From: Helicobacter pullorum NCTC 12824
GTDB taxonomy: Bacteria; Campylobacterota; Campylobacteria; Campylobacterales; Helicobacteraceae
Direction: 5' to 3'
NCBI RefSeq assembly: GCF_017979475.1
Contig: NZ_JAERIT010000005.1
Coordinates: 62,001-126,000, forward strand
DNA: 64,000 bases
Below, piece after piece: positions 19,672 to 27,981 of the stretch. The notes beneath the pieces were generated by a model. It was not told the origin of the DNA. It did not search any database and saw only the letters and a list, made by a program, of their open reading frames with translations. The first letter of the stretch is position 1; every line of letters starts with the position of its first letter. The translations under genes were made by a program, and so were the position numbers.

Positions 19672-20422
19672 TTTTTTCTTAGGATTGTTTAGCGGCGGTG
19701 TAGCCGTTTTTAGTTATCTTGCTATTCTTTTTTTGTTTTTATGGAATTTTTATTTTCTTGATGAAGCCCCCAAACAATATACTTCTTATAAGGAAACAAC
19801 TTTTAATATAGAATTGTTTGAGGAAGTAAAAACGATAGAAAAAAAAGAAAAAAATATTCAAAAAACACAAAAAACGCAGAAAAAAATCGAGAATGTTTTA
19901 GAACATAAACAAGAAAGTGCTTCTAAAACAGCTAATGTTGGAGTTGGCATTAATGAGTTATTTCAGCAGGTGGAAGCAAAAAGAAATGTTCCAAAAGAAG
20001 CATTAAAGCCTCAAAGTCAAGATGATAAAATCGCAAGAAGAAAAAAAGCCTTGCAAAGTATCCAAAAAATAGAGGATAATTTAAAAGAAGATATTGAAAA
20101 AATTATCTCTAATGTAGAAGTCAAAAAGACAATGAGTTTTGCAGTCCCAAAAGGGGAATATAATGAATTTTACGCTAAAGTCCAAGAAATTTTATATGAA
20201 AATTGGAATCCAATTAAGGATCAAAATGAAAACCAAGCAGAAGTTCAAATTGCAATAGACTATCAGGGTAAGTTTTCTTATGAAATTTTAAAGCTATCTG
20301 GAAATTTGGAATTTGATAAAGCTTTAAAAGAGTTTTTGGATATAATGTGTAACAAAGAGTTTCCTCAATATAAAGGTGGAAATAGAACAAATATTATTGT
20401 AATTTTCAAAACAGAGGTATAA
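19664..20422 (+). CDS. tolA: TolA-like envelope protein with TonB-type C-terminus
   Basis: Bridges the inner membrane to the outer membrane Tol-Pal parts. The 252-residue product has an N-terminal membrane helix (about residues 5-28), a long lysine/glutamine/glutamate-rich middle predicted helical, and a compact C-terminal domain. That domain has YENWNPIKDQ, QIAIDYQGKFSYEILKLSG and a FDKAL segment, as in TonB/TolA C-terminal folds. Identity rests on position between exbD and tolB as well as architecture. Confidence 0.82.
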   Translation: MGNFFLGLFSGGVAVFSYLAILFLFLWNFYFLDEAPKQYTSYKETTFNIELFEEVKTIEKKEKNIQKTQKTQKKIENVLEHKQESASKTANVGVGINELFQQVEAKRNVPKEALKPQSQDDKIARRKKALQSIQKIEDNLKEDIEKIISNVEVKKTMSFAVPKGEYNEFYAKVQEILYENWNPIKDQNENQAEVQIAIDYQGKFSYEILKLSGNLEFDKALKEFLDIMCNKEFPQYKGGNRTNIIVIFKTEV

Positions 20423-20423
20423 A

Positions 20424-21704
20424 ATGAAAAAAATTTGTGTATGGGTATTATTGTGTGTAAATTGTTTGTTTGCAAATCAAGAAATAGATGCAACTTTAGA
20501 GGTTGTTAAGAAGTTTGGGAATTTGCCTAATATCTTAGTTCAATATAGTGGAAAAGATTATAATCAAAAGGAATATACTCTTAGAATCTTTAAAATGTTG
20601 GTTGCAGATTTGAAAGTAACAGGGCATTTTACAGTGCAAGAAGATGGAAATATTGCAAATGAGATGGTATTGAATTTTGATGAATATCGCAAAGCCAAAA
20701 TTGATCTCATTGCAAGAGTGTCTGCGGAAATATTGCAAGATGGGTTGGTGGTTAATTTGCAGCTTTATGATGCTAATTCAGGGACGCTCGCTTTAAGCAA
20801 AGAATATAAAAATTCAAGAGCAGAAACCTATCCTTTTTTGGCACATAAATTAGCAATTGATATTAATGATTATATTCAAGCTCCTAATGTAGATTGGATG
20901 GAAAGAATTGTGGTGGTTTCTTATTATACAAAGCCCGGAGAAAGTGAGATTTTATTGAGTGATTATACATTGACTTACAAAAATAGCCTTATAAAAGGCG
21001 GATTAAATATCTTTCCAAAATGGGCAAATGAGCAACAAAATGCCTTTTATTATACGAAATATTTAGATAAACCTACTTTATTTAAATATGACTTAACCAC
21101 AGGGCAAAATACTCAAATTATCAGTAGCGAAGGTATGCTTGTGGCTTCAGATGTTAGCAAAGATTCTACTAAAATATTACTTACTATGGCACCTAATGAG
21201 CAGGCAGATATTTTTCTTTATGATATTCCAAGTGCGAAACTTACAAAGCTAACAAATTATCGCGGGATCGATGTAAGTGGAAATTTCATCGAAGATGAAA
21301 AAAGAGTAATGTTTATTTCTGATCGTTTAGGTTATCCAAATGTATTTGCAATTTCTGTGGAGGGTGAAGCTAATGGGAGCTTAGAGCAAATGGTATTCCA
21401 TGGCAGAAATAATAACGCAGCAAATGCGTTTGGGGAGTATATTGTGTATTCAAGTCGTGAAACTAATGAGGACTTTAGTCGAAATACTTTTAATCTTTAT
21501 TTGGTATCTACCAAAAGCGATTTTATTAGGCGATTGAGTGCAAATGGTATCAATCAACTTCCCCGTTTCTCAAAAGATGGTGAAACTATCATGTATGTCA
21601 AACATGAATCTAATCAAAGTGCTTTGGGAATTATACGCCTAAATTACAATAAAACTTTATTATTTCCATTGCGTGGCGGCATTATTCAATCAATGGATTG
21701 GTAG
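20424..21704 (+). CDS. tolB: Tol-Pal system beta-propeller protein TolB
   Basis: Periplasmic partner of Pal. The 426-residue product has a signal peptide (residues about 1-18, cleavage near LFAN) and an N-terminal alpha/beta domain. The six-bladed propeller shows repeated segments such as ILLTMAPNEQADIFLYD, RVMFISDRLGYPNVF and FSKDGETIMYVKH. Starts one base after tolA ends and precedes pal. Confidence 0.93.
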   Translation: MKKICVWVLLCVNCLFANQEIDATLEVVKKFGNLPNILVQYSGKDYNQKEYTLRIFKMLVADLKVTGHFTVQEDGNIANEMVLNFDEYRKAKIDLIARVSAEILQDGLVVNLQLYDANSGTLALSKEYKNSRAETYPFLAHKLAIDINDYIQAPNVDWMERIVVVSYYTKPGESEILLSDYTLTYKNSLIKGGLNIFPKWANEQQNAFYYTKYLDKPTLFKYDLTTGQNTQIISSEGMLVASDVSKDSTKILLTMAPNEQADIFLYDIPSAKLTKLTNYRGIDVSGNFIEDEKRVMFISDRLGYPNVFAISVEGEANGSLEQMVFHGRNNNAANAFGEYIVYSSRETNEDFSRNTFNLYLVSTKSDFIRRLSANGINQLPRFSKDGETIMYVKHESNQSALGIIRLNYNKTLLFPLRGGIIQSMDW

Positions 21705-21725
21705 TTTGTATAATTTTTGAAAATA

Positions 21726-21734
21726 TGTTACAAT
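21726..21734 (+). promoter_or_regulatory. Extended -10 element upstream of pal
   Basis: TGTTACAAT fits TG-N-TACAAT and lies 34 bases before the pal start, giving this abundant lipoprotein its own promoter besides read-through from tolB. A second TATAAT at 21709-21714 is close by. Confidence 0.45.
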
Positions 21735-21768
21735 GCTTGATATTTTTATTTATAGGGAGAAAGTTTAT

Positions 21769-22287
21769 ATGAAAAAAAGTTTAGTTTTAGGTTCATTGGC
21801 AGCTGCATTGTTGATGGTTGGTTGTAGTCAAAAAAGTGGTGTAGATACAAGTGCTTCACAAACACAAAATATGCAAAATGCACAACAAGGTTATGTGGCA
21901 GGCAAAGATAATTTTGTGAATATTGAGGATAGAATCCAGTATGTAGAAAATGGATTGCAAAATATTTTCTTCAATTTTGATCAATTTTCAATTCGTCCAG
22001 ATATGCAAAATGCAGTAGATAATGATGCTAATGTTTTAAAAGATACTGCTGCAAATCCTCTAACAGTAAGAATTGAAGGTAATACTGATGAGTGGGGAAC
22101 AGATGAATATAATTATGCTTTGGGATTGAAAAGAGCAGTTGCAGTTAAGGATGCTTTGGTGGCTAGAGGTGTAAGTGAAGGTAAAATGGTGCTTGTAAGC
22201 TATGGTGAAAGTAAGCCTACTTGTATGGAAAAAACAAGAGAGTGCTGGGCAGAGAATAGAAAAGTTACCTTTAAAATGTTGCCATAA
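21769..22287 (+). CDS. pal: Peptidoglycan-associated lipoprotein Pal
   Basis: Anchors the outer membrane to peptidoglycan. The 172-residue product has a lipoprotein signal with lipobox LMVGC (Cys 19). Its OmpA-like domain shows NIFFNFDQFSIRP and then GNTDEWGTDEYNYALGLKRA, the peptidoglycan-binding motif. I chose 21769 because GGAGA at 21756-21760 is well spaced; an in-frame ATG at 21733 lies ahead of that site. Homologous to Campylobacter Omp18. Confidence 0.95.
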   Translation: MKKSLVLGSLAAALLMVGCSQKSGVDTSASQTQNMQNAQQGYVAGKDNFVNIEDRIQYVENGLQNIFFNFDQFSIRPDMQNAVDNDANVLKDTAANPLTVRIEGNTDEWGTDEYNYALGLKRAVAVKDALVARGVSEGKMVLVSYGESKPTCMEKTRECWAENRKVTFKMLP

Positions 22288-22299
22288 GTAATAAGATAG

Positions 22300-23256
22300 A
22301 TGAAATTGCAAAAACCAATTATTGCTAGTGCATTATTAATTAGCTTTTTGTATGGAGTAGAACCATCAGCTTTTAATGCTGGAGGTGACGCTCCCCTTAA
22401 AACAGAGACACAAATACTTAACGAAAGGCTTTTTAATCTTTCTAATAAAGTTAAAATGCTTGATGAATCACAAGAAGGTTTAAAAAGTGTTTTTGAGGGC
22501 CAAATAAAAAGAATGCAAGAATTTTCTAGTCAATTAAGTCAAATGGCTGATGAAAATAATGCGACAATCTCACAGATGAAAGAGCAGGTGAATACTAATT
22601 TTGCATTGCAGAATGAGAATATCGAAAAACTGCAAGCTAGTATTGTAGCACTTGGAGATTTGGTCCAAAAAGTAAATGCACAGACAAAAGTTGAGATTGA
22701 AGCATTAAAAAAGGCTATTTTAGATGATATAGAAAGTCAAACTTTGACAGATGAAACAGCTAATAAAGAAGTCAAAAAAGATACAATCAAAGAAGATTCG
22801 GTAGAAAATAATGGAAGTGCTCCAAATGCTAATGCAAATATTGCAACCATAGAATCTGCAGAAAATAACCAAAAAGAGTCAAAACAGCCAGAAAAGTCTT
22901 TAGCAGAATTTTTTGCAGAAGGTGAAAAACTTTTAGAAGAGAAAAAATATAAATTAGCTGATGAATATTTGCAAACAGCTATAAAGGGTCATTATAAGCC
23001 AGCAAGGGGAAATTACTTGCTAGGCGAAATAGCATTTGCACAAGGAAGATATGAAGAGGCAATTTATTATTACAAAACAAGTGCTACACGCTATGATAAA
23101 GCAGATTATATGCCGCGGCTTATGTTAAATAGTGCGAAATCATTTGAAAAAATCAATGATAAAGAAAATGCTAAAAAATTTTTAGAAAGTTTAATAGCGC
23201 TTTACCCAGATTCCAATGAGGCTAAGGAAGCTGGGAATCTTTTAATAAAAAAATAG
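22300..23256 (+). CDS. cpoB: Tol-Pal accessory protein CpoB/YbgF
   Basis: Periplasmic regulator coordinating outer membrane constriction with septal peptidoglycan synthesis. The 318-residue product has a signal peptide (cleavage near LYGVEPSA), a long coiled coil over about residues 35-140 and a low-complexity linker. C-terminal TPR repeats follow (YKLADEYLQTAIKGHY, YEEAIYYYKTSATRY, and KKFLESLIALYPDSNEA, a typical YbgF ending). It lies 12 bases after pal. Confidence 0.88.
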   Translation: MKLQKPIIASALLISFLYGVEPSAFNAGGDAPLKTETQILNERLFNLSNKVKMLDESQEGLKSVFEGQIKRMQEFSSQLSQMADENNATISQMKEQVNTNFALQNENIEKLQASIVALGDLVQKVNAQTKVEIEALKKAILDDIESQTLTDETANKEVKKDTIKEDSVENNGSAPNANANIATIESAENNQKESKQPEKSLAEFFAEGEKLLEEKKYKLADEYLQTAIKGHYKPARGNYLLGEIAFAQGRYEEAIYYYKTSATRYDKADYMPRLMLNSAKSFEKINDKENAKKFLESLIALYPDSNEAKEAGNLLIKK

Positions 23257-23266
23257 GAGACTTTTT

Positions 23267-23782
23267 ATGATAGATAAAAATCAAGTTGTAAGTATTGAAT
23301 ATGAAGTAAAAGAAAATGGGACTGATAAAGTTTTGGATTCTAATGTGGGTGGAAAACCTTTGGAATTTATTATGGGTAGCGGGCAAATTATCAAAGGCTT
23401 AGAGGAAGCAATAGCAGAAATGTCTGTTGGTGATAAAAAAGAGGTGATAGTAGCCCCTGTAAATGCCTATGGAGAGTATATTTCAGATTATATACAAGAG
23501 GTTCCAAGAGATCAGTTTGTTGGAATTGATTTGCAAGAAGGTATGACGCTTTTTGGGCAAGGCGAGAATGGTGAAACTGTGCAAGTGATTGTTAAAGATT
23601 TTAATGATGAAGTTGTAATTGTGGATTATAATCATCCATTAGCAGGAAAAGAATTGAATTTTGTGGTTACAATTCTTGATGCAAGAGAGGCTACAGAAAA
23701 GGAACTTGCATGCGGTTTGCATCATCATGAACACCATAATGGAGGCGGTTGTTGTGGAGGCGGAGGCTGTGGTTGCCACTAG
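23267..23782 (+). CDS. slyD: SlyD-type FKBP peptidyl-prolyl isomerase with metal-binding tail
   Basis: Isomerase and chaperone that can hand nickel to metalloenzymes. The 171-residue product has the FKBP half (EYEVKENG, LEFIMGSGQIIKGLEEAI), the IF insert domain, and VDYNHPLAGKELNFVV near residue 125. Its last 25 residues are almost all His, Cys and Gly, a strong metal-binding tail. Follows cpoB by 10 bases, as in Campylobacter. Confidence 0.93.
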   Translation: MIDKNQVVSIEYEVKENGTDKVLDSNVGGKPLEFIMGSGQIIKGLEEAIAEMSVGDKKEVIVAPVNAYGEYISDYIQEVPRDQFVGIDLQEGMTLFGQGENGETVQVIVKDFNDEVVIVDYNHPLAGKELNFVVTILDAREATEKELACGLHHHEHHNGGGCCGGGGCGCH

Positions 23783-23797
23783 AATGAAAGTTAAGGA

Positions 23798-24934
23798 ATG
23801 AATTATTCTTACGCTTATACGCATTCAAAAATCGATTTTCATTTTCGACAAAATACGAGAGATTTTGTAGTAGAAGAGATTCCTCTTTATGCTTTTAGTC
23901 AAGAGGGAGCTCATCTTATATTAAAGATTCGCAAAAAAAATCTTACCACTTTTGAGCTTATTAATATTTTATCTTCGCATTTTGGAATCAAGGCTCATGA
24001 AATAGGTTATGCGGGATTAAAAGATAAAAACGCATTAACCATTCAATACATCAGCATTCCAAAACATCTTTTGAAAAATGTCTCTTTGGATACTTTTTCT
24101 CATACTAATATTAAAATCTTAGAAACAACTTCACACAATAATAAAATCAAAATTGGGCATTTAAAGGGGAATAATTTTTTCATTCGCATTAAAAAGCTAG
24201 ACAATCTTAATTCACAAAAGATTCAGCAGGTTTTAAAACAAATTGAAAGATTTGGGATTCCCAATTATTTTAGTTATCAACGCTTTGGTAAAAATTTGGA
24301 TAATTATTTGCTGGGCAAGGAAATTGTTGAAGGCAAGAAAAGAATGCGCGATAGAAAAATGCAAAATTTTTTGATTAGTGCATACCAAAGTCATTTATTT
24401 AATCAATGGTTGTCTTTGAGAATTGATATTTCACATTTGATAACAAAAATAAAAGAAAGAGAAATCTATCAAGCCTTAGAAATGTATTTTCATACAAAAG
24501 AGATTCCACAAGCTTTTTTAGATATGAATTATTGTGAAATGCTAAAAATGCAACCCCATTTTTTTAAAATTTTCTATGGGGATTATATGTGCCATTATCC
24601 TTTTGGCAAAAATTTTTTAGTAGAAGAAGAATTATTGGTAGATTCTAGGCGGTTTATGGAGAAAGATATTGCGCCAACTGGTTTATTAAGTGGTATAAAA
24701 TCGCAAATTTCTCAAAAAGAAGCAGGATTTTTTGAGAGTAAATTCATTGATTCTCGCATTAAAAGTGTAGGGCAAAGGCGATATGCGTGGATTTTTCCCG
24801 AGAATCTTCAATTTTTATATAAACAAGAAGAGGCACAAGGGGAATTAAAATTTTTCTTACCCAAAGGTGCATACGCTACTAATTTGCTAAGGGAATTAGC
24901 CCATAGAGAGATTATGCAAGAGGAGGAAGAATAA
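23798..24934 (+). CDS. truD: tRNA pseudouridine(13) synthase TruD
   Basis: Makes pseudouridine at position 13 of some tRNAs. The 378-residue product has GYAGLKDKNAL with the catalytic aspartate at residue 76 and a SYQRFGKNLDN motif (family NYFG-x-QRFG) near 161. An APTGLLSG-type segment appears late in the TRUD insert region. Its last base is the first base of htpX. Confidence 0.92.
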   Translation: MNYSYAYTHSKIDFHFRQNTRDFVVEEIPLYAFSQEGAHLILKIRKKNLTTFELINILSSHFGIKAHEIGYAGLKDKNALTIQYISIPKHLLKNVSLDTFSHTNIKILETTSHNNKIKIGHLKGNNFFIRIKKLDNLNSQKIQQVLKQIERFGIPNYFSYQRFGKNLDNYLLGKEIVEGKKRMRDRKMQNFLISAYQSHLFNQWLSLRIDISHLITKIKEREIYQALEMYFHTKEIPQAFLDMNYCEMLKMQPHFFKIFYGDYMCHYPFGKNFLVEEELLVDSRRFMEKDIAPTGLLSGIKSQISQKEAGFFESKFIDSRIKSVGQRRYAWIFPENLQFLYKQEEAQGELKFFLPKGAYATNLLRELAHREIMQEEEE

Positions 24935-25857
24935 TGTTTGATAAAATTATTAGAGAAAATCATTTTAAAACTTTATGTGTTATTGCAATCTATATTTTTA
25001 TTTTCATTGTAATTGGACTTCTTGTGGATATTATAAGAATCAATGCAACTAGCCTCTCTTTTGGATTTTATGAACTTCTTACTTTTAGGGAGTTTCCATT
25101 GGTAACGCTTTGTATGTTGGGTTTAGCTTGTGGGATTGTGTTGTATTGTGTTGGAAATTTTAAGCAGATTTTGTTAAGTGGTAATGAATATAAAGAAATC
25201 ATTTATGGGCAAGAAATAAGCCCTCAAGAGCGAGAATTAAGCAGAATGCTAGATGAATTGCTGCAAAATGCACAATTGAATTTTCGCCCTAAGTTGTATT
25301 TGATGGAAGCTCCCTTTATGAATGCGTTTGCGAGTGGTTGGAATGCGGATAATTCACTCATTGCCCTAACAACGACTTTGGTAAAAAACCTCTCCAAAGA
25401 TGAAGTAAAAGCGGTAATGGCACATGAACTAAGTCATATTAGGCATGGAGATATTCGTTTGACTTTGGTAGTTGGTGTTTTGAGCAATATTATGTTGTTA
25501 GTTGTAAATTATGGGGTTTATATGTTTTTGGGAAATTCAAGGGAAAAAGGAGCAAATGCTGCGCGCAGTATTCTTTTGATTTTGCAATTTGTGTTACCCC
25601 TACTTACAATTGTCTTGCAAATGTTTTTAAGTCGCAGTCGTGAATATATGGCAGATTCTGGAGCAGCTTACTTGATGGGAGATAGTACCCCTATGATACG
25701 AGCATTGCAAAAAATTAGCGGAAGTTATGCGCAATCAGACTTTAGTGATATTGATACAAATCCAACAAGATCGGCTTTGTATATTGTGGGATTTAAAGAA
25801 ATATTTAGCACACATCCGAGTATAGAAAATCGCATTAAAGCTTTACTGGGTAAATAA
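24934..25857 (+). CDS. htpX: HtpX-type membrane zinc metalloprotease
   Basis: M48-family protease in inner membrane quality control. The 307-residue product has four hydrophobic segments, two N-terminal, two after the active site. The zinc site HELSH within MAHELSHIRHGD lies near residue 165, and the downstream glutamate is in SRSREYMADSGAA near 236. Overlaps truD by one base and precedes folE. Confidence 0.9.
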   Translation: MFDKIIRENHFKTLCVIAIYIFIFIVIGLLVDIIRINATSLSFGFYELLTFREFPLVTLCMLGLACGIVLYCVGNFKQILLSGNEYKEIIYGQEISPQERELSRMLDELLQNAQLNFRPKLYLMEAPFMNAFASGWNADNSLIALTTTLVKNLSKDEVKAVMAHELSHIRHGDIRLTLVVGVLSNIMLLVVNYGVYMFLGNSREKGANAARSILLILQFVLPLLTIVLQMFLSRSREYMADSGAAYLMGDSTPMIRALQKISGSYAQSDFSDIDTNPTRSALYIVGFKEIFSTHPSIENRIKALLGK

Positions 25858-25866
25858 AGGAAAAAT

Positions 25867-26409
25867 ATGGAAGAAAAAATTAGAGCCTTTTTTGATTATA
25901 TTGGAGAAGATAGGGATAGGGAAGGATTGTTGGAAACGCCAATGAGGGTGATAAAGAGTTGGGAGCATCTTTATAGTGGTTATAAGAGCGATCCAAAAGA
26001 GATTTTAGGAAAGTGCTTTAGTGATGGAGCTTGTGATGAGATGGTTGTTTTGAAGGATATTGAATTTTATTCTGTATGCGAACATCATCTTTTACCATTT
26101 TTTGGGAAAATTTCTATTGGTTATATTCCTGATTCCAAAGTTGTTGGAATCTCTAAGTTGGCAAGGCTTGTAGAGGTGTTTTCAAGGCGTTTGCAGATTC
26201 AAGAAAAAATGACCAGTCAAATTGCTGATACCATTATGGAAGTTTTACAGCCTAAGGGTGCAATGGTTGTTGCGGAGGCAAAACATATGTGTATGGTAAT
26301 GCGTGGAGTAGAAAAACAAAATAGCATAATGACTACTAGTGCAATTCGAGGGCTTTTTAAGAGTGATCATCGCACACGAGAAGAGTTTATGGGGCATATC
26401 CGCTCTTAA
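25867..26409 (+). CDS. folE: GTP cyclohydrolase I
   Basis: First step of folate synthesis, GTP to dihydroneopterin triphosphate. The 180-residue product has the zinc-binding SVCEHHLLPFFGKISIGYIP near residue 70, SKLARLVEVFSRRLQIQE near 97 and a CMVMRGV motif near 140 with the second conserved cysteine. Its end overlaps the convergent minus-strand gene by 4 bases. Confidence 0.95.
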   Translation: MEEKIRAFFDYIGEDRDREGLLETPMRVIKSWEHLYSGYKSDPKEILGKCFSDGACDEMVVLKDIEFYSVCEHHLLPFFGKISIGYIPDSKVVGISKLARLVEVFSRRLQIQEKMTSQIADTIMEVLQPKGAMVVAEAKHMCMVMRGVEKQNSIMTTSAIRGLFKSDHRTREEFMGHIRS

Positions 26410-27305
26410 AGCAAAGAAGCGTCGAATTTTTTTTGTAAATAGAGTGGTTGATAGGATTGCTTTGCTTTTCTTAATCCTTCAATCCCCAAATCTTCCTCCC
26501 GATTAACTAGTGTGTAATTACTCCATTCATTTGCTAAAAATTCCCTATTTATAGCTTGGTAGGCACCTTGATATTCAATATCCGCTTTTTCTATATGAAT
26601 GACAATGGTTTCATCATTGAGTGGTTCTCCAAAGCTAAATGCAATAATTTTATCTTCAACGCGAATAATGCCTCCCTTAAAATCCAAGGAAGGAAATTTT
26701 TTAAGAGATTCTATGATGCCGATGTATTCATTTTTTAATCCCTCACTTGCTGTATCGCTTATTTTGCCAAACCATTCTTGGTAAGTTATGATGAGTTCTT
26801 CTAAATTATCTTGACAAAGAGATTCGTATTTGAAATCATAACGCTCCACAAAGCGATTAAGGTGAGTTTTTTTCTTGTGATATTTTTTGCCTTTAAGCTC
26901 TATAAGTTCTGGAATCGAGTAAATATAATCACTTCTATCTTCTCTATAGGTAAATTTAAAGGTGTTAGGTAAAATAGCTTCTAGCTCTTCTTTATCAACA
27001 CAGCTTAAAGAGTGTATGGAAAATTCCATACCTTTTGCCTTGCAAATTTCCATAATATCTAAAATAGTTTGTTTTTTTGCTTCTTTGTTGTTATTTTTGT
27101 GAAAAGGGTAAAAAATAAAAGGGTTTTGGTTGGGATATTGTGTTTTGATAACTAAACATTCATTTAAGATAATATAGCTAATATGGCGTGAATAATGCCA
27201 TAGATAGAGATTAGTAAAAGTAAAATCTGACGCAAGAATATGGTTAGCGCTAAAGAAACTATTTATAATTTCTTTATCTTCTATATCGATTGGTTTCCAT
27301 TGCAT
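26406..27305 (-). CDS. DUF2156-type GNAT-fold protein (LPG synthase C-terminal domain family)
   Basis: The product of about 299 residues resembles the C-terminal aminoacyl-transferase domain of phosphatidylglycerol lysyltransferases, as free-standing proteins common in anaerobes. Visible marks are KGKKYHKKKTHLNRF near residue 140 and an IIAFSFGEPLNDETIVIHIEKAD segment. Near the end comes NREEDLGIEGLRKAKQSYQP, a D-x-G-x-x-G-L-R-x-A-K-x-S motif. I chose 27305 because AAAGGAATT lies just before it; a longer frame reaches 27344. Substrate unknown. Confidence 0.75.
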   Translation of the reverse strand: MQWKPIDIEDKEIINSFFSANHILASDFTFTNLYLWHYSRHISYIILNECLVIKTQYPNQNPFIFYPFHKNNNKEAKKQTILDIMEICKAKGMEFSIHSLSCVDKEELEAILPNTFKFTYREDRSDYIYSIPELIELKGKKYHKKKTHLNRFVERYDFKYESLCQDNLEELIITYQEWFGKISDTASEGLKNEYIGIIESLKKFPSLDFKGGIIRVEDKIIAFSFGEPLNDETIVIHIEKADIEYQGAYQAINREFLANEWSNYTLVNREEDLGIEGLRKAKQSYQPLYLQKKFDASLL

Positions 27306-27348
27306 TTTTAATTCCTTTCTGTATAAAAGTGAATTGTAATACAAAGAA

Positions 27349-27600
27349 TTAAAAAGATAGATTAAGTTTTTGCACTCTTTCTTGTTTTGGTAAAAATTTT
27401 TTGGTTTGTTTGAGTTTTCTCATTTCTTGAGCAAGTTTTTCTTTTTGCGCTTTTGCATATTCTCCAATTTGCTCTAAAACTGCTAATGCTTCAAACATTT
27501 CATCTCTTGTTTGTAAAACCGGAGTATTTGCCATTAGTTCTGTTATTTTTGCGTCATTTTTATTGAGATATGCCACTTTTAATTCATTAAGCCAATTCAT
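27349..27600 (-). CDS. Small helical protein after fliS, possible FliT-like chaperone
   Basis: The 83-residue, strongly helical and lysine-rich protein overlaps the end of fliS by 14 bases. The position after flaG-fliD-fliS matches an unnamed small gene in H. pylori and the fliT slot of other bacteria. There is no clear FliT sequence motif, so a role as flagellar export chaperone is inferred from place, size and helical nature only. Confidence 0.6.
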   Translation of the reverse strand: MNWLNELKVAYLNKNDAKITELMANTPVLQTRDEMFEALAVLEQIGEYAKAQKEKLAQEMRKLKQTKKFLPKQERVQKLNLSF

Positions 27601-27967
27601 TGTGATTTACTTCCTTCCAAGCTTCAAGTAAGCCTTTTGTTACTTTGATTACAATATCAATTTTTTCTTTGCTATTTTCCATATTCGCTTGTGTTAAAAG
27701 CTTTATTTGATGGGTGTAGAGTCCTGTCAAATAGTGTGCGACTTGACCGCCTTTTTCGTAATCCAAAGAATTAAGTAATTCTACAAAAATATCTGTCGTG
27801 CGATTGATATAATAAATCTTTTTTTCTATATCTTCTGCATCAATGCAGCGCTTTGCCATTGAAGCAAAACGCAAGATACCTTCATAAAGCATTTCTACGA
27901 GCTTTGCAGGAGATTCAACGGCAACAGAATTTTGCTGATAAGAATTATAAGCCAAGTTGCTTTTCAT
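27587..27967 (-). CDS. fliS: Flagellar export chaperone FliS
   Basis: Binds flagellin in the cytoplasm and prevents early polymerisation. The 126-residue product starts with AYNSYQQNSVAVESPAKLVEMLYEG, the classic FliS N-terminus, and ends with a VTKGLLEAWKEV helix. It follows fliD by 14 bases on the minus strand. Confidence 0.92.
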   Translation of the reverse strand: MKSNLAYNSYQQNSVAVESPAKLVEMLYEGILRFASMAKRCIDAEDIEKKIYYINRTTDIFVELLNSLDYEKGGQVAHYLTGLYTHQIKLLTQANMENSKEKIDIVIKVTKGLLEAWKEVNHNELA

Positions 27968-27981
27968 TATTTGCCCTTTAT